Positions 21,323-31,134 of a stretch of DNA of 64,000 bases are shown in pieces. The notes under the pieces were generated by a model. That model was not told the origin of the DNA. It saw only the letters and a program-made list of their open reading frames with translations, and did no database searches. The translations under genes were made by a program, and so were the position numbers. The stretch spans positions 1,116,001 to 1,180,000 of the forward strand of contig NZ_WTYN01000001.1 of assembly GCF_009827535.1 (NCBI RefSeq). Direction: 5' to 3'. Within the stretch, counting starts at the first letter, position 1. Every line of letters starts with the position of its first letter. Source of the DNA: Qipengyuania oceanensis (lineage in GTDB: Bacteria; Pseudomonadota; Alphaproteobacteria; Sphingomonadales; Sphingomonadaceae).

Positions 21323-24115
21323 ATGAGCACACAACTGCCCACCACATTCGACCCCGCCGAGATCGAGGCGCGCTGGTATTCCCACTGGGAGGAGAACGGC
21401 CTGTTCCGGCCCGAGCGGCCCGATGCCGAGCCGTTCACGCTGGTCAACCCGCCGCCCAACGTGACCGGCTCGCTCCACATCGGCCATGCGCTCGACAACA
21501 CGCTGCAGGACGTCGTCGTGCGTTACGAGCGGCTGCGCGGCAAGGACGCACTGTGGGTCGTGGGCGTGGATCACGCGGGCATCGCGACGCAGATGGTCGT
21601 CGAACGGCAGCTGGAAGAGCGGCAGGACAAGCGCACGAACTACTCGCGCGAGGAATTCGTCGACAAGGTATGGGAATGGAAAGAGGAAAGCGGCGGCACG
21701 ATCACCCGCCAGCTTCGCCGGCTCGGCTGCTCGATGGACTGGAGCCGCGAGCAGTTCACGATGGACGAGCATTTTTCGAAGGCCGTGCTCAAGGTCTTCG
21801 TCGATCTCTACAACGACGGGCTGATCTACCGCGACAAGCGGCTGGTGAACTGGGACCCCGCACTGCGGACCGCGATTTCTGATCTCGAGGTCGAGAACCG
21901 CGAGGTCAACGGCCACATGTGGCACTTCAAGTACCCGCTGGCCGGCGGCGAGACCTACACCTACATCGAGCGCGACGTCGATGGGAATGTGACGCTCGAG
22001 GAAGAGCGGGATTACATCTCGATCGCCACGACCCGGCCCGAGACCATGCTCGGCGACGGTGCGGTCGCGGTGCACCCCTCGGACGAGCGATACGCGCCGA
22101 TCGTGGGCAAGATGTGCGAGATTCCGGTCGGTCCCAAGGCCGATCGTCGTCTCATCCCGATCATCACCGACGAATATCCCGATCCCGACTTCGGTTCGGG
22201 CGCGGTGAAGATCACCGGCGCGCACGACGAGAACGATTACGGGGTCGCGCAGCGCAACGGCATTCCGATGTATCGCCTGATGGACGATGTCGCAGCCATG
22301 CGGGCCGACGGTGCGCCCTATGCCGCGGAATCGGCTCGCGCACGCGAGATAGCTGCCGGTGCCAACTTCAACGCCAACGAAATCGACGCGATGAATCTCG
22401 TGCCCGACGAATATCGCGGGCTCGACCGGTACGAGGCGCGCAAGCGGGTGGTCGCCGACATCGATGCCGAGGGTCTGATGATCGGTGTCGAGGACAAGCG
22501 CATCATGCAACCGTTCGGCGATCGCGGCGGCGTGGTCATCGAGCCAATGCTCACCGACCAATGGTACGTGAATGCCGAGGAACTGGCGAAGAAGCCGATC
22601 GAGGCGGTGAAATCGGGCGAGATCGAGATCGTCCCGAAGACCTGGGAAAAGACCTTCTTCAACTGGATGGAGAACATCCAGCCGTGGTGCGTCTCGCGTC
22701 AGCTCTGGTGGGGCCACCGGATCCCGGCGTGGTATGACGAGGACGGAAAGGCTTACGTCGCGCTGACGGAAGCCGAAGCACAGGCGCAGGCCGGTGACGG
22801 CATCGTGCTGACGCAGGACAGCGACGTCCTCGACACCTGGTTCTCCTCCGCCCTGTGGCCCTTCGCCACGCTCGGCTGGCCGGACAAGACCGACCTCGTC
22901 GAAAAGCACTATCCCAACGACCTGCTCATTTCGGGCTTCGACATCCTGTTCTTCTGGGACGCGCGGATGATGATGGCGGGCTATTACAACATGGGCGAAA
23001 AGCCTTGGGACAAGCTCTATCTCCACGGCCTGGTGCGCGCGGCGGACGGGCAGAAGATGTCCAAGTCCAAGGGCAACGTGGTCGACCCCCTCGGCCTGAT
23101 CGACCAGTATGGCGCGGACGCGCTGCGGTTCTTCATGGCGGCGATGGAAAGCCAGGGCCGCGACATCAAGATGGATGAGAAGCGGATCGAGGGATACCGC
23201 AATTTCGCCACCAAGCTGTGGAATGCGACGCGCTTCTGCCAGTCCAATGGTATCGGTGCGAGCGAGACGATCGCGGCTCCGGAAGCGAAGCTGGCCGCCA
23301 ACCAGTGGATCATCGGCGAAGTCGCCCAGACCGTCACCGCGCTGGAAGAGGCGATGGCCGACCTCCGCTTCGATGCCGCGGCGAACACGATCTACCACTT
23401 CACGTGGGACCGGTTCTGCGACTGGTACCTGGAACTCATCAAGCCGGTCTTTGCCGGAGATGCCGACAGTCCCGCCGCGGTGGAAACCCGCGCGGTCGCC
23501 GGATGGGCGCTCGACCAGATCCTCGTCATGCTGCACCCCTTCATGCCCTTCATTACCGAAGAGCTGTGGTCCAAGCAGGGTGATCGCCCGGACTATCCGC
23601 TGATCACCGCCAAGTGGCCCGTGCCGCAGGCGAGCATCAGCAAGGACGCAACCGATGCCATCGACTGGGTGATCGAGCTGACCGGCAATGTCCGCAGCGC
23701 CAAGAACGAGCTGGGCATATCGCCGGGCGCGAAGCTCGCTGCCTTCATCGCCCAGCCGTCCGACTTGGCGACACGCACCATCGATCGCAGCAGTGCGGCG
23801 ATCGAGCGGCTCGCACGGCTGACACCGGTCACCGTCGGCGAGGCTCCGGCCGGCCCGGCCATGCATATTACCGCAGGCGGCGACGTTTTCGTGATCCCGC
23901 TCGAAGGGGTGATCGACATCGATGCCGAGCGAGCCCGCCTGCAAAAGGCGCTCGAAGCCTCGAAAAAGGAAGCGAAGTCGCTCGAAGGGCGCTTGTCGAA
24001 CGCCAATTTCGTCGAACGGGCCAAGCCCGAAGCGGTCGAAAAAGCGCGTGCCGACCACGCGCATCACGCGAGCGAGGTCGAGCGGTTGACGTCAGCCCTG
24101 GCGCGGCTGGGGTAA
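21323..24115 (+). CDS. valS: Valyl-tRNA synthetase
   Basis: Class I synthetase of 930 residues charging tRNA-Val. HIGH occurs at residues 52-55 ([10 protein letters not shown]) and KMSKS at 578-582. The CP1 editing domain lies between, with [10 protein letters not shown]. The C-terminal anticodon domain ends in a coiled-coil arm ([20 protein letters not shown]). I start at the ATG 21323 ([11 protein letters not shown]), where homology begins. queE follows after one base. Confidence 0.97.
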   Translation: MSTQLPTTFDPAEIEARWYSHWEENGLFRPERPDAEPFTLVNPPPNVTGSLHIGHALDNTLQDVVVRYERLRGKDALWVVGVDHAGIATQMVVERQLEERQDKRTNYSREEFVDKVWEWKEESGGTITRQLRRLGCSMDWSREQFTMDEHFSKAVLKVFVDLYNDGLIYRDKRLVNWDPALRTAISDLEVENREVNGHMWHFKYPLAGGETYTYIERDVDGNVTLEEERDYISIATTRPETMLGDGAVAVHPSDERYAPIVGKMCEIPVGPKADRRLIPIITDEYPDPDFGSGAVKITGAHDENDYGVAQRNGIPMYRLMDDVAAMRADGAPYAAESARAREIAAGANFNANEIDAMNLVPDEYRGLDRYEARKRVVADIDAEGLMIGVEDKRIMQPFGDRGGVVIEPMLTDQWYVNAEELAKKPIEAVKSGEIEIVPKTWEKTFFNWMENIQPWCVSRQLWWGHRIPAWYDEDGKAYVALTEAEAQAQAGDGIVLTQDSDVLDTWFSSALWPFATLGWPDKTDLVEKHYPNDLLISGFDILFFWDARMMMAGYYNMGEKPWDKLYLHGLVRAADGQKMSKSKGNVVDPLGLIDQYGADALRFFMAAMESQGRDIKMDEKRIEGYRNFATKLWNATRFCQSNGIGASETIAAPEAKLAANQWIIGEVAQTVTALEEAMADLRFDAAANTIYHFTWDRFCDWYLELIKPVFAGDADSPAAVETRAVAGWALDQILVMLHPFMPFITEELWSKQGDRPDYPLITAKWPVPQASISKDATDAIDWVIELTGNVRSAKNELGISPGAKLAAFIAQPSDLATRTIDRSSAAIERLARLTPVTVGEAPAGPAMHITAGGDVFVIPLEGVIDIDAERARLQKALEASKKEAKSLEGRLSNANFVERAKPEAVEKARADHAHHASEVERLTSALARLG

Positions 24116-24116
24116 G

Positions 24117-24860
24117 ATGGCAAAGCTTGTCCTCGCGACAGACGACTCTGACGGGGGCGAGCCGGAAATCTTTGCCAGCGTGCAGGGCGAAGGGCCGAGC
24201 GCGGGAATGCCGGTCACCTTCGTTCGACTGTCGCGCTGCAACCTTGCCTGCGTGTGGTGCGACACGGCCTATACCTGGCATTTCGAAGGGGACGAGCGAC
24301 CGCACCGGGCGGACGAGACCTACGATCGCAAGGCCAACCAGGTCACTCTCAACGTGTCCGACGTCGCCGGGAGGATCCTCGCGCTCGGACAGAAGCGGCT
24401 GGTCGTGACTGGCGGCGAGCCTTTGCTGCAGGCGCCGGCACTAGCCGAACTGGTCGAACTGCTCCCGGACATGGACATCGAGATCGAGACCAATGGGACG
24501 ACCACCGCTCCCCCGCGGCTCGACATTCGGGTGGATCAGTACAATGTCAGCCCCAAGCTGGCGCACAGCGGCAATCCTGCGGAGCTCGCCCTGCTACCCG
24601 AACGGCTCGATTTCTACGCGACCGACCCGCGCGCCTTCTTCAAGTTCGTGATCGCCGAGCCTGCCGACCTGGACGAGGTCCTGGCGCTACAGGCGCGTTT
24701 CCGCTTCCCTGCGTCGCGCACCTTCCTGATGCCCGAAGGCACCGACAGCGAAAGCCTGCGCGACAGGGAGAAATGGCTCGCTCCCCTCTGCGTCGAGCAT
24801 GGCTTGCGCTTGTCCGACCGGCTGCACATCCACCTGTTCGGCGACACGCGAGCAACCTGA
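24117..24860 (+). CDS. queE: 7-carboxy-7-deazaguanine synthase
   Basis: Radical SAM enzyme of 247 residues that contracts 6-carboxytetrahydropterin to the 7-deazaguanine core on the way to queuosine. The cluster motif is C-x3-C-x2-C at Cys41, Cys45 and Cys48 (CNLACVWC), preceded by FASVQGEGPSAG. GGEPLLQ binds the SAM. Only one base separates it from the valS stop. No other que gene is in the window. It converges with the HerA-type gene. Confidence 0.93.
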   Translation: MAKLVLATDDSDGGEPEIFASVQGEGPSAGMPVTFVRLSRCNLACVWCDTAYTWHFEGDERPHRADETYDRKANQVTLNVSDVAGRILALGQKRLVVTGGEPLLQAPALAELVELLPDMDIEIETNGTTTAPPRLDIRVDQYNVSPKLAHSGNPAELALLPERLDFYATDPRAFFKFVIAEPADLDEVLALQARFRFPASRTFLMPEGTDSESLRDREKWLAPLCVEHGLRLSDRLHIHLFGDTRAT

Positions 24861-24874
24861 GGCCTCGGCAGAGA

Positions 24875-26593
24875 TCAGCCGCCTTGGCTGCGCCAACGCT
24901 GGACGGTGCGATAGACCATGTCCTCTTCGCCGCCGGACTTGCTCCACAGGTCGACGAAGCTGGGGTCTTCCGATGCCGGACGTTTCGCTTCCTCCAGATT
25001 GTCGAAGCTCACGCGGATCGGGATCGCGACACCTTCGCCGCAGATGATGCACTCGCGGTTGCGCAGCGCCGGGATCGAATCGAGGAAGCCGCGCGCGCCT
25101 TCGGGCATGGCCGCCTTCACGAACGCCTGGTCGCGATCGTTGTTGAGACGCATCGAGATGATCGTGCCGCACTGCGACAACACGCCTTCGGCAAGGTCCG
25201 ACGGGCGCTGCGTGATGAGGCCCAGCGAGATGCCATATTTACGGCCTTCCTTGGCGATCCGGCTCAGGATCCGCCCGACCGAGGATGCATCGGCGAATTT
25301 CTCGCTCGGCACGTATCGGTGCGCTTCCTCGCAGACGAGCAGGATCGGGCGTTGCGATTCCTCCCGGCCCCAGATCGCGAAGTCGAAAACGAGCCGGCTC
25401 AGCACCGCGACCACGGTCGAGGTGATGTCCGAAGGCACGCCCGACACGTCGATGATGGAGATCGGCTTGCCGTCAGATGGCATGCGGAACACCCGGCCGA
25501 TGAACTCGGCCATGGTATCACCGACCAGCATGCCCGAAAACATGAATTGGTAGCGCGGGTCGCTCTTAAGTTCTTCCAGCTTGGTCTTGATCCGCATGTA
25601 AGGCGCGGAATTGGTGGCCTTGTCGAGCTTGCCCATCTCGTCCTGGATCGCATTCGAGAGGTCGGACAGCAGATAAGGAATGGGCGAATCGACCGTGATC
25701 TTGCCCATGGTTTCGGCAAGCCGGTTCTTAGAGCGCGACTTGAGCAGGCACTTGGCGAGAATGTCGGCGTCGACCTGGCGATCGTCGCCCCTGGTCGTCA
25801 GCAGCACTTCGCAATGCTCTTCGAAGTTCATCAGCCAGTAGGGCATCTGCAGGTTCGACACGTCGAGGATCATGCCGGTCTGCTTGAACGCCGCCGAATA
25901 CTCGCCGTGCGGGTCGATCATCACGATGTGACCCTCGGGCGCGGCTTCGCAGATACGATGCAGGATCAGCGCGGCGCTGGTCGATTTACCGGTACCGGTC
26001 GAGCCGAGCAGCGCGAAATGCTTGCCGAGCATGGCGTCGACGTACAGGCCGGCACGGATGTCCTTGGTCGGGAAGACCTTGCCGATCTGGATATTGGCGC
26101 GCCCGTCGCTGGCGTAAATCTGTCGCAGGTCGGCCGTGGTTGCCGGATAGATGTAGGCGCCGGGGACCGGGTAGCGGGTGACACCGCGGCGGAAGCCGTG
26201 AATGCGGCCCGTCAGCTTCTCTTCCTGCCCTTCGCCGAGAAAGTCGATGTTGGCGAGAATGCCGCCGCTCGTGCGGCGATCCTGCCGCTGGTTGCGAACG
26301 CTTGCCAGCAGCCAGCTGTCGCCGACCCTGATCTTGACCTGGCTGCCGACCTGGCCGGCCAGCGCGATCGAAGGATCGTCGTCTTCCATGCATTCGTTGA
26401 GGCGCTGCAGATCGAGCGCGATCTGCGAGCCCGAACCGGCGATCTCGATAACCACGCCGATGGGCTGCATGGCATTGTCCGAAACGGGATCGGTCGCGGG
26501 CGCAGGCCGGGCGGTTGCGCCCGGTTGCTGCGGCGCATCGGCCGGTCCGGCCGGCTGGAACTGGTCGAAATTCTGACTGCCCATGTCGGTCAT
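24875..26593 (-). CDS. HerA-type hexameric DNA translocase
   Basis: A 572-residue ATPase of the HerA/DUF87 class. An N-terminal HAS-barrel (about 30-150) precedes Walker A GSTGTGKSTSAA and Walker B PILLVCEEAHRY; GLITQRPSDLAEGVLSQ follows. These proteins form ring helicases that act with the nuclease NurA in archaea and with varied partners, including phage-defence proteins, in bacteria. No NurA or nuclease gene is adjacent. I chose ATG 26593, with GGGGGTG nine bases upstream, rather than a TTG further out. Confidence 0.88.
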   Translation of the reverse strand: MTDMGSQNFDQFQPAGPADAPQQPGATARPAPATDPVSDNAMQPIGVVIEIAGSGSQIALDLQRLNECMEDDDPSIALAGQVGSQVKIRVGDSWLLASVRNQRQDRRTSGGILANIDFLGEGQEEKLTGRIHGFRRGVTRYPVPGAYIYPATTADLRQIYASDGRANIQIGKVFPTKDIRAGLYVDAMLGKHFALLGSTGTGKSTSAALILHRICEAAPEGHIVMIDPHGEYSAAFKQTGMILDVSNLQMPYWLMNFEEHCEVLLTTRGDDRQVDADILAKCLLKSRSKNRLAETMGKITVDSPIPYLLSDLSNAIQDEMGKLDKATNSAPYMRIKTKLEELKSDPRYQFMFSGMLVGDTMAEFIGRVFRMPSDGKPISIIDVSGVPSDITSTVVAVLSRLVFDFAIWGREESQRPILLVCEEAHRYVPSEKFADASSVGRILSRIAKEGRKYGISLGLITQRPSDLAEGVLSQCGTIISMRLNNDRDQAFVKAAMPEGARGFLDSIPALRNRECIICGEGVAIPIRVSFDNLEEAKRPASEDPSFVDLWSKSGGEEDMVYRTVQRWRSQGG

Positions 26594-26704
26594 GGTCGCA
26601 CGCACCCCCAATTGAATTGCGCGCTCTCGCTACCACCGGGCGGTTAAGATCGCGTCAACGACGACGGGTAAGCGTGATTGCAGGCGCCGGATTTCGCCTT
26701 GCAC

Positions 26705-27457
26705 TCAGATGAGTGCGAACAGGCGCCCGGCCATCCATCCCGTGCCGACCGACAGCATGACCGCCAGCAGCCCGTAGACCAGCGCGTAGCGGTGCGAGGC
26801 GTATTCGACGAAACGCTCGAAGCCGACTTTCTTGACCTCGACTTCGGCGACGGCAGACGCGATCACGCGGCCCCGCGTCACCGCAAAGGTTTCGGCGGTG
26901 TAGATGCCCGTCGTCACATTCGAAGGCAGCGCGATCCGGGCCTGGTACAGTACGCTCTCGTCGATCTGGACCCCGCGCATATCCTGTTTGTAAAGTCCCT
27001 GCCGTTCGCGAAGGTCGACGAGGCCAGCAGTGAAACGCGCCTGTTCCTCGGGGTCGATGACCCCGCTCGGGGACAACTGGATGTAGTCGGTCCCGAACTC
27101 GTAGATGGCGGCGGTCTTCTCGTCGACGATCTGGTCGATGGGCCGCGAGGATGCGACCGCGAAATAGGCCGGCGCGCTGCGGAAATCGCTGGAATCCGCA
27201 TTGACCCAGATGCCGCCGACGCGCGCCTTCTCGCGCACGCGGATCGGCTCGGAAGGGCCCTTGAGCACCACCACGATGTCATACTCGCGGCCGACGCGCT
27301 GTCCGCGCGGGTCGAGGATCGCGCCGAACAGCAGCAGTTCGGTCCCGATGAACCCCTGGCGCACCCTGACCTCGTGCTGCGAGACTTCCGGCACCAGGAT
27401 CGGATCGGTCTGCGCCATCAGAAACAGCGCAGCGAACAGGGCGAACAGCGCCTTCAC
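26705..27457 (-). CDS. TIGR02186-type transmembrane protein
   Basis: A 250-residue protein with a signal peptide (about 1-16) and one C-terminal membrane helix (about 222-245). The large middle part is beta-rich and would face the periplasm. The sequence VPEVSQHEVRVRQGFIGTELLLFGA is typical of the alphaproteobacterial family TIGR02186 (Alph_Pro_TM). Function is unknown, but the gene is usually beside a TauE/SafE exporter, as here, where its start overlaps that gene's stop by four bases. Confidence 0.88.
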   Translation of the reverse strand: MKALFALFAALFLMAQTDPILVPEVSQHEVRVRQGFIGTELLLFGAILDPRGQRVGREYDIVVVLKGPSEPIRVREKARVGGIWVNADSSDFRSAPAYFAVASSRPIDQIVDEKTAAIYEFGTDYIQLSPSGVIDPEEQARFTAGLVDLRERQGLYKQDMRGVQIDESVLYQARIALPSNVTTGIYTAETFAVTRGRVIASAVAEVEVKKVGFERFVEYASHRYALVYGLLAVMLSVGTGWMAGRLFALI

Positions 27458-28365
27458 AGCGGTGCAACCGTGAATATCTCGTCCGGCCGGAACCCGAGGC
27501 CGAAGAGCATGCGCAGGGCGACCGCGAGGACGATCGCGGCGAGTATCAAGCGCAGGATTTCCGGCTTCACCTTGAGCGCGAACTGCGTGCCGACCTGCGC
27601 CCCGGTGACCGAGCCGATCAGCAGCAGCGCCACCAGCACGATGTCGACCGCCTGCGTGGTCAGCGCGTGCATCATCGTGGTCGCAATGGTCACGAACAGG
27701 ATGTTGAACAGCGAGGTGCCGACAACGACGTTAGCGCTCATGCCGAGAATGTAGAGCATGGCAGGGACGAGGATGAACCCGCCACCGACGCCCATCAGCA
27801 TCGTCAGCATCCCGACGAGCACGCCGAGAATCAGCGGTGCGAGCGGCGAGATGTAGAGGCCCGAGCCATAGAACCTCCACCGCATTGGCAGCGCGGCGAC
27901 CAGCGGATGGTGCCGCCTGCGGCGCACCACCGGCTTGTCCTTCCGGCTGCGCGAGATCGTCTGCCACGCCTCGACTGCCATCAGCGTGCCGATCGTGCCC
28001 AGCATGATCACATAGAGGATGTTGATGACCGTATCGATCTGCCCGATCGACTGGAAGAAGCGGAACAGTAGCGCACCGATCCCAGCGCCGACGATACCGC
28101 CGGCTACGATCACGCCGCCCATCCGGTAGTCGACACCCTTGCGGCCCGCATGGGCCAGCACGCCCGAAACGCTCGCCCCGGTCACCTGGGTCGAGGCGCT
28201 GGCCGCAGCAACCGTCGGCGGCACGCCATAGAAGATCAGCAGCGGCGTCGTCAGGAAGCCGCCGCCAACGCCGAACAGGCCGGACAGGATCCCCGTCAGC
28301 CCGCCCAGCGCGACGATCAGCAGACCGTTCACCGACAGGTTGGCGATGGGGAGGTAAACGTCCAT
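27454..28365 (-). CDS. TauE/SafE family exporter
   Basis: A 303-residue membrane protein with about eight hydrophobic helices and the repeated TauE/SafE signature: GILSGLFGVGGGFLTTPLLI in the first half and GMLTMLMGVGGGFILVPAML in the second. Family members move sulfite, sulfonates or other organosulfur anions across the inner membrane. A 30-residue basic loop near 140-150 (SRKDKPVVRRRRHHPL) separates the halves. Coupling with the TIGR02186 protein suggests a shared export task, not yet identified. Confidence 0.9.
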   Translation of the reverse strand: MDVYLPIANLSVNGLLIVALGGLTGILSGLFGVGGGFLTTPLLIFYGVPPTVAAASASTQVTGASVSGVLAHAGRKGVDYRMGGVIVAGGIVGAGIGALLFRFFQSIGQIDTVINILYVIMLGTIGTLMAVEAWQTISRSRKDKPVVRRRRHHPLVAALPMRWRFYGSGLYISPLAPLILGVLVGMLTMLMGVGGGFILVPAMLYILGMSANVVVGTSLFNILFVTIATTMMHALTTQAVDIVLVALLLIGSVTGAQVGTQFALKVKPEILRLILAAIVLAVALRMLFGLGFRPDEIFTVAPL

Positions 28366-28425
28366 GGCGCTCGCCCTACCGCAGCCGAGGGGCGGATGGT
28401 AGCGGGCTTGACGCCGGATGCGTCG

Positions 28426-29622
28426 CTAAAATGCGGTCGATAGCGTTACGGCAACACCGCTGTCCGGTTCGGCATCGCCCAAAACGCGGAAACGGTAATC
28501 GACCGACAGCCGGACCGGGGCATCGGCAACCGGGACGACGAGGCTTGCGCTGGGTCCGACGTCGAATCGTTCCGCGTTTGTCTGCGCGCCGCCCCATGCT
28601 CCACCGCCCACTCGCAGCGACCCGCCGCGGGTGTTGCCGAGATCGAAAGCCGCCACTTCGCGGTCGGCGACGATCTGGCCGTCGACGAAGGCCGTCGCAT
28701 AGTCGCCTCCGACCCATCCGGCTTGCGCGTAACCGCGAACCTGGAAACCGAGCGGCACGTCGCGATGGACGCCCGTGGTCACGAAGGCCGCCGGGCGCAA
28801 TTCGGTGCTGCCGGCAACGCGGGTCGCGCGGATTTCGGCATGCGCGGTCAGCGGGAAGCCAGCGAAGGGTTTCGCCGACAGGCCGGCCGCCACATCGGTC
28901 TCGCGCGCGCCGGCAAGCGCGCGGGTATAGCGCGCGTAAAGGCCGGGAGTGCGTCCACCTGCATCGGCGAGACGATAGCGCACGACAGCACCCTGCTGGC
29001 TCTTGCCGTAGCTCGGTTGCAGTCCAGCCGCGACCGGCGCCGCTCCGGACCCCTCTCGCAGGAATACCCACGCGTCGAGCGACCAGCGCCGCTGCCCGCG
29101 TTGCCGGGCAAGCGGAAGCCATGAGTTCGGCGCAGCCTGTCGTTGCGCGCCAGCGGCAGCCGCAACGTCACGCGGCACCGGGAGCCGGGCCATCGCAGCA
29201 AGCCACAGCAACTGGTGGCCGGCAGCCACTTCGCCAGCGGCGAACGGCTGCTGCGAACCCATTCCCTGTTCCATCCTCGATCCCGCAACGGGCACTTCAG
29301 GGGGAAGCGGAGCGCGATCGACCGGTGCCAGCGGCCCACGTTCGACGGGATTGAGTTCCGGCAGCAGGGCATTGCCCGATGGCAGATCGGTCGCGCTGTG
29401 CGCCTGCAAATCCCAACCGGCCATGGCTCGCGTCTCATGCTGCGGACGCGCCGGAGAATGAAGGTCTTCCTTTGCGGCAAGCGTCGGAACGCTATCTCGC
29501 GGTGCCGTCCGCTCGGGAAGCGGCGAGTCCCAGAAGCCCGTCCGCACAACGATCCATCCCGCGATCAGCAGCCCGTATACCAGGAGCGGCTGCCCCCGGC
29601 GCTTGTTGCGCGGCGCGGTCAC
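28426..29622 (-). CDS. NfrA-C-like protein with N-terminal anchor and beta-barrel-like C-terminus
   Basis: A 398-residue protein starting at GTG with one membrane helix (about 12-30), then a Pro/Ala-rich linker (30-150). The C-terminal 230 residues have alternating aromatic and Gly strands ending in Phe (TLSTAF), like an outer-membrane barrel. I relate it to the C-terminal part of E. coli NfrA (phage N4 adsorption protein, exopolysaccharide export) mainly because the next gene encodes an NfrB-like glycosyltransferase. Its GTG overlaps that gene's TGA. It is far shorter than NfrA (about 990 residues) and lacks TPR repeats. Confidence 0.62.
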   Translation of the reverse strand: MTAPRNKRRGQPLLVYGLLIAGWIVVRTGFWDSPLPERTAPRDSVPTLAAKEDLHSPARPQHETRAMAGWDLQAHSATDLPSGNALLPELNPVERGPLAPVDRAPLPPEVPVAGSRMEQGMGSQQPFAAGEVAAGHQLLWLAAMARLPVPRDVAAAAGAQRQAAPNSWLPLARQRGQRRWSLDAWVFLREGSGAAPVAAGLQPSYGKSQQGAVVRYRLADAGGRTPGLYARYTRALAGARETDVAAGLSAKPFAGFPLTAHAEIRATRVAGSTELRPAAFVTTGVHRDVPLGFQVRGYAQAGWVGGDYATAFVDGQIVADREVAAFDLGNTRGGSLRVGGGAWGGAQTNAERFDVGPSASLVVPVADAPVRLSVDYRFRVLGDAEPDSGVAVTLSTAF

Positions 29623-31085
29623 AGGCTCAGCGCCTTCGGCACACGCAGCGTCTCGGCGTCAAGCGCGGCCGGGAAAGCCGCGGGGTGCCGGTCATGCGAG
29701 GTCTTGTCCCATCGCGGCGCATCGCCGGCGAGCGAGCGCAGATAGGCGGTCATGGCGCGGCGCGCAGCCATGATGGCGATGACATTGGATACCGGAATGC
29801 GCAGCACCGCCATCACGCCCTGCTTCCAGCCGTAGACCGCGGTCGTGAACCCGAAACGCCACAGAGCCCGCCAGCCGACCATCGCGAGGTTGATCCAGAG
29901 CAGCAGCTTCAGTCCGCTCGACAGTTCGATTTCCGGCACCAGCCCGAAGAGTTCGAGCGCGAAGGTCACCCCGGCCATTGCCAGCAAGAGATAAGCGATG
30001 AACAAGAGCAGCGCGCCGACCGGGCCGCGGCGGTCGCGCAGCCGCATCCAGGCCTCGCCCGCGGAATTGCCCCAGCCCATGTTCTCCCACCCCTGGAAGG
30101 CGATGCCGTGCAGCCAGCGGGTCTTCTGCCGCACGGCCGCCTCGAGAGTCGCCGGGAAGTACGATCGGGTGGCGATCAGCCTGCCGTTGTGATCGCGCAG
30201 GCGCAGGAAGCGGCTTCGGCCACCCAGTTCCGCGACCCTGAGGCCCAGCTCGTAATCCTCGGTCAGCGCCGACGCATCGAACGGATTGCCGGCTGCGTCC
30301 TGCCGCGCAAGCTCGCCGAGCACCGCGCGCGCGATCGCGCAACCTACTCCGGCCGCCGGAAGCGCCGCGCCGATCGCATCGCGCACGACCATGGCCTTGC
30401 CATGCGCCTCGGCGAATTCCTCGCAATAATGGCCGCCCACCCAGCGCGAGCCGGCCTGCGGCAGCGGCACCACCGGCAGCTGCACGAAATCGACGCTCTG
30501 GAGCGCCCGATCGAGCAGCGGCAAGGCGATCGGATCGACCAGGTCCTCTGCATCGTGGAGGACGACCATCTGCACGCTGCGGCCCGAACGGCGCTCATCT
30601 TCGCACAGCGAAGCATAGAGGCGGTTGAGGCAACCGGCTTTCGTCGTGGGTCCGGGCTCGTCCTGGATCACGATACGAACGCGCGGATCGCCCGAGGCCG
30701 CCTTCATCGCCGCTTCCAGCGTCCCGCGATCGTTGGGATAGCATCCGACATACAGGCGAAGCTGGCGCTGCGGCCACGACTGCAGCAAGTGCGCAATGGT
30801 CGAGCCGATGACTTCCTCTTCCTGCCATGCCGGAAGGAAGACGGCCGCGTCGCCATCGAGCGGCAGGTCGCGGTGAAGTTCGTGGCCGATCTGCGGCGAA
30901 CGGGTCCGCCCCGTAAGCTTCAGCCAGATCCAGGACAGGTCGACCGCGAATTCGTCGATTGCGCCGAAGAGGAAGAAGAAAGCGGCGAACAGCAGCAATT
31001 CGTGCTGGACGAGCACGAACCATTCGCCCGGCGTCAACCCGAATACCGTCAACTGCGTGCTCCCCTGTTGGGGACTGCGTATCAA
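29619..31085 (-). CDS. NfrB-like membrane glycosyltransferase
   Basis: A family 2 processive-type glycosyltransferase of 488 residues. A membrane segment lies near 28-52, the catalytic domain at about 75-330, and several helices follow (about 360-460). Catalytic motifs are HDAEDLVDP (Asp178-Asp181), TED (275-277) and Q-x-x-R-W (Gln320, Arg323, Trp324). E. coli NfrB has the same core plus a C-terminal MshEN c-di-GMP-binding domain, which is absent here. The likely role is polymerisation of an exopolysaccharide. The start is uncertain: a TTG at 31085 is used, and further in-frame TTG codons lie downstream. Confidence 0.82.
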   Translation of the reverse strand: MIRSPQQGSTQLTVFGLTPGEWFVLVQHELLLFAAFFFLFGAIDEFAVDLSWIWLKLTGRTRSPQIGHELHRDLPLDGDAAVFLPAWQEEEVIGSTIAHLLQSWPQRQLRLYVGCYPNDRGTLEAAMKAASGDPRVRIVIQDEPGPTTKAGCLNRLYASLCEDERRSGRSVQMVVLHDAEDLVDPIALPLLDRALQSVDFVQLPVVPLPQAGSRWVGGHYCEEFAEAHGKAMVVRDAIGAALPAAGVGCAIARAVLGELARQDAAGNPFDASALTEDYELGLRVAELGGRSRFLRLRDHNGRLIATRSYFPATLEAAVRQKTRWLHGIAFQGWENMGWGNSAGEAWMRLRDRRGPVGALLLFIAYLLLAMAGVTFALELFGLVPEIELSSGLKLLLWINLAMVGWRALWRFGFTTAVYGWKQGVMAVLRIPVSNVIAIMAARRAMTAYLRSLAGDAPRWDKTSHDRHPAAFPAALDAETLRVPKALSL

Positions 31086-31134
31086 TACCTATGTCGTCTG
31101 GCAACGACGTCGAATGTCCGCCGCCAGCGCCGCG

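Noticed and set aside
21257-24067. Minus-strand open frame of 936 codons
   Set aside because: Fully antisense to valS, which carries HIGH and KMSKS; no domain seen in the antisense product.
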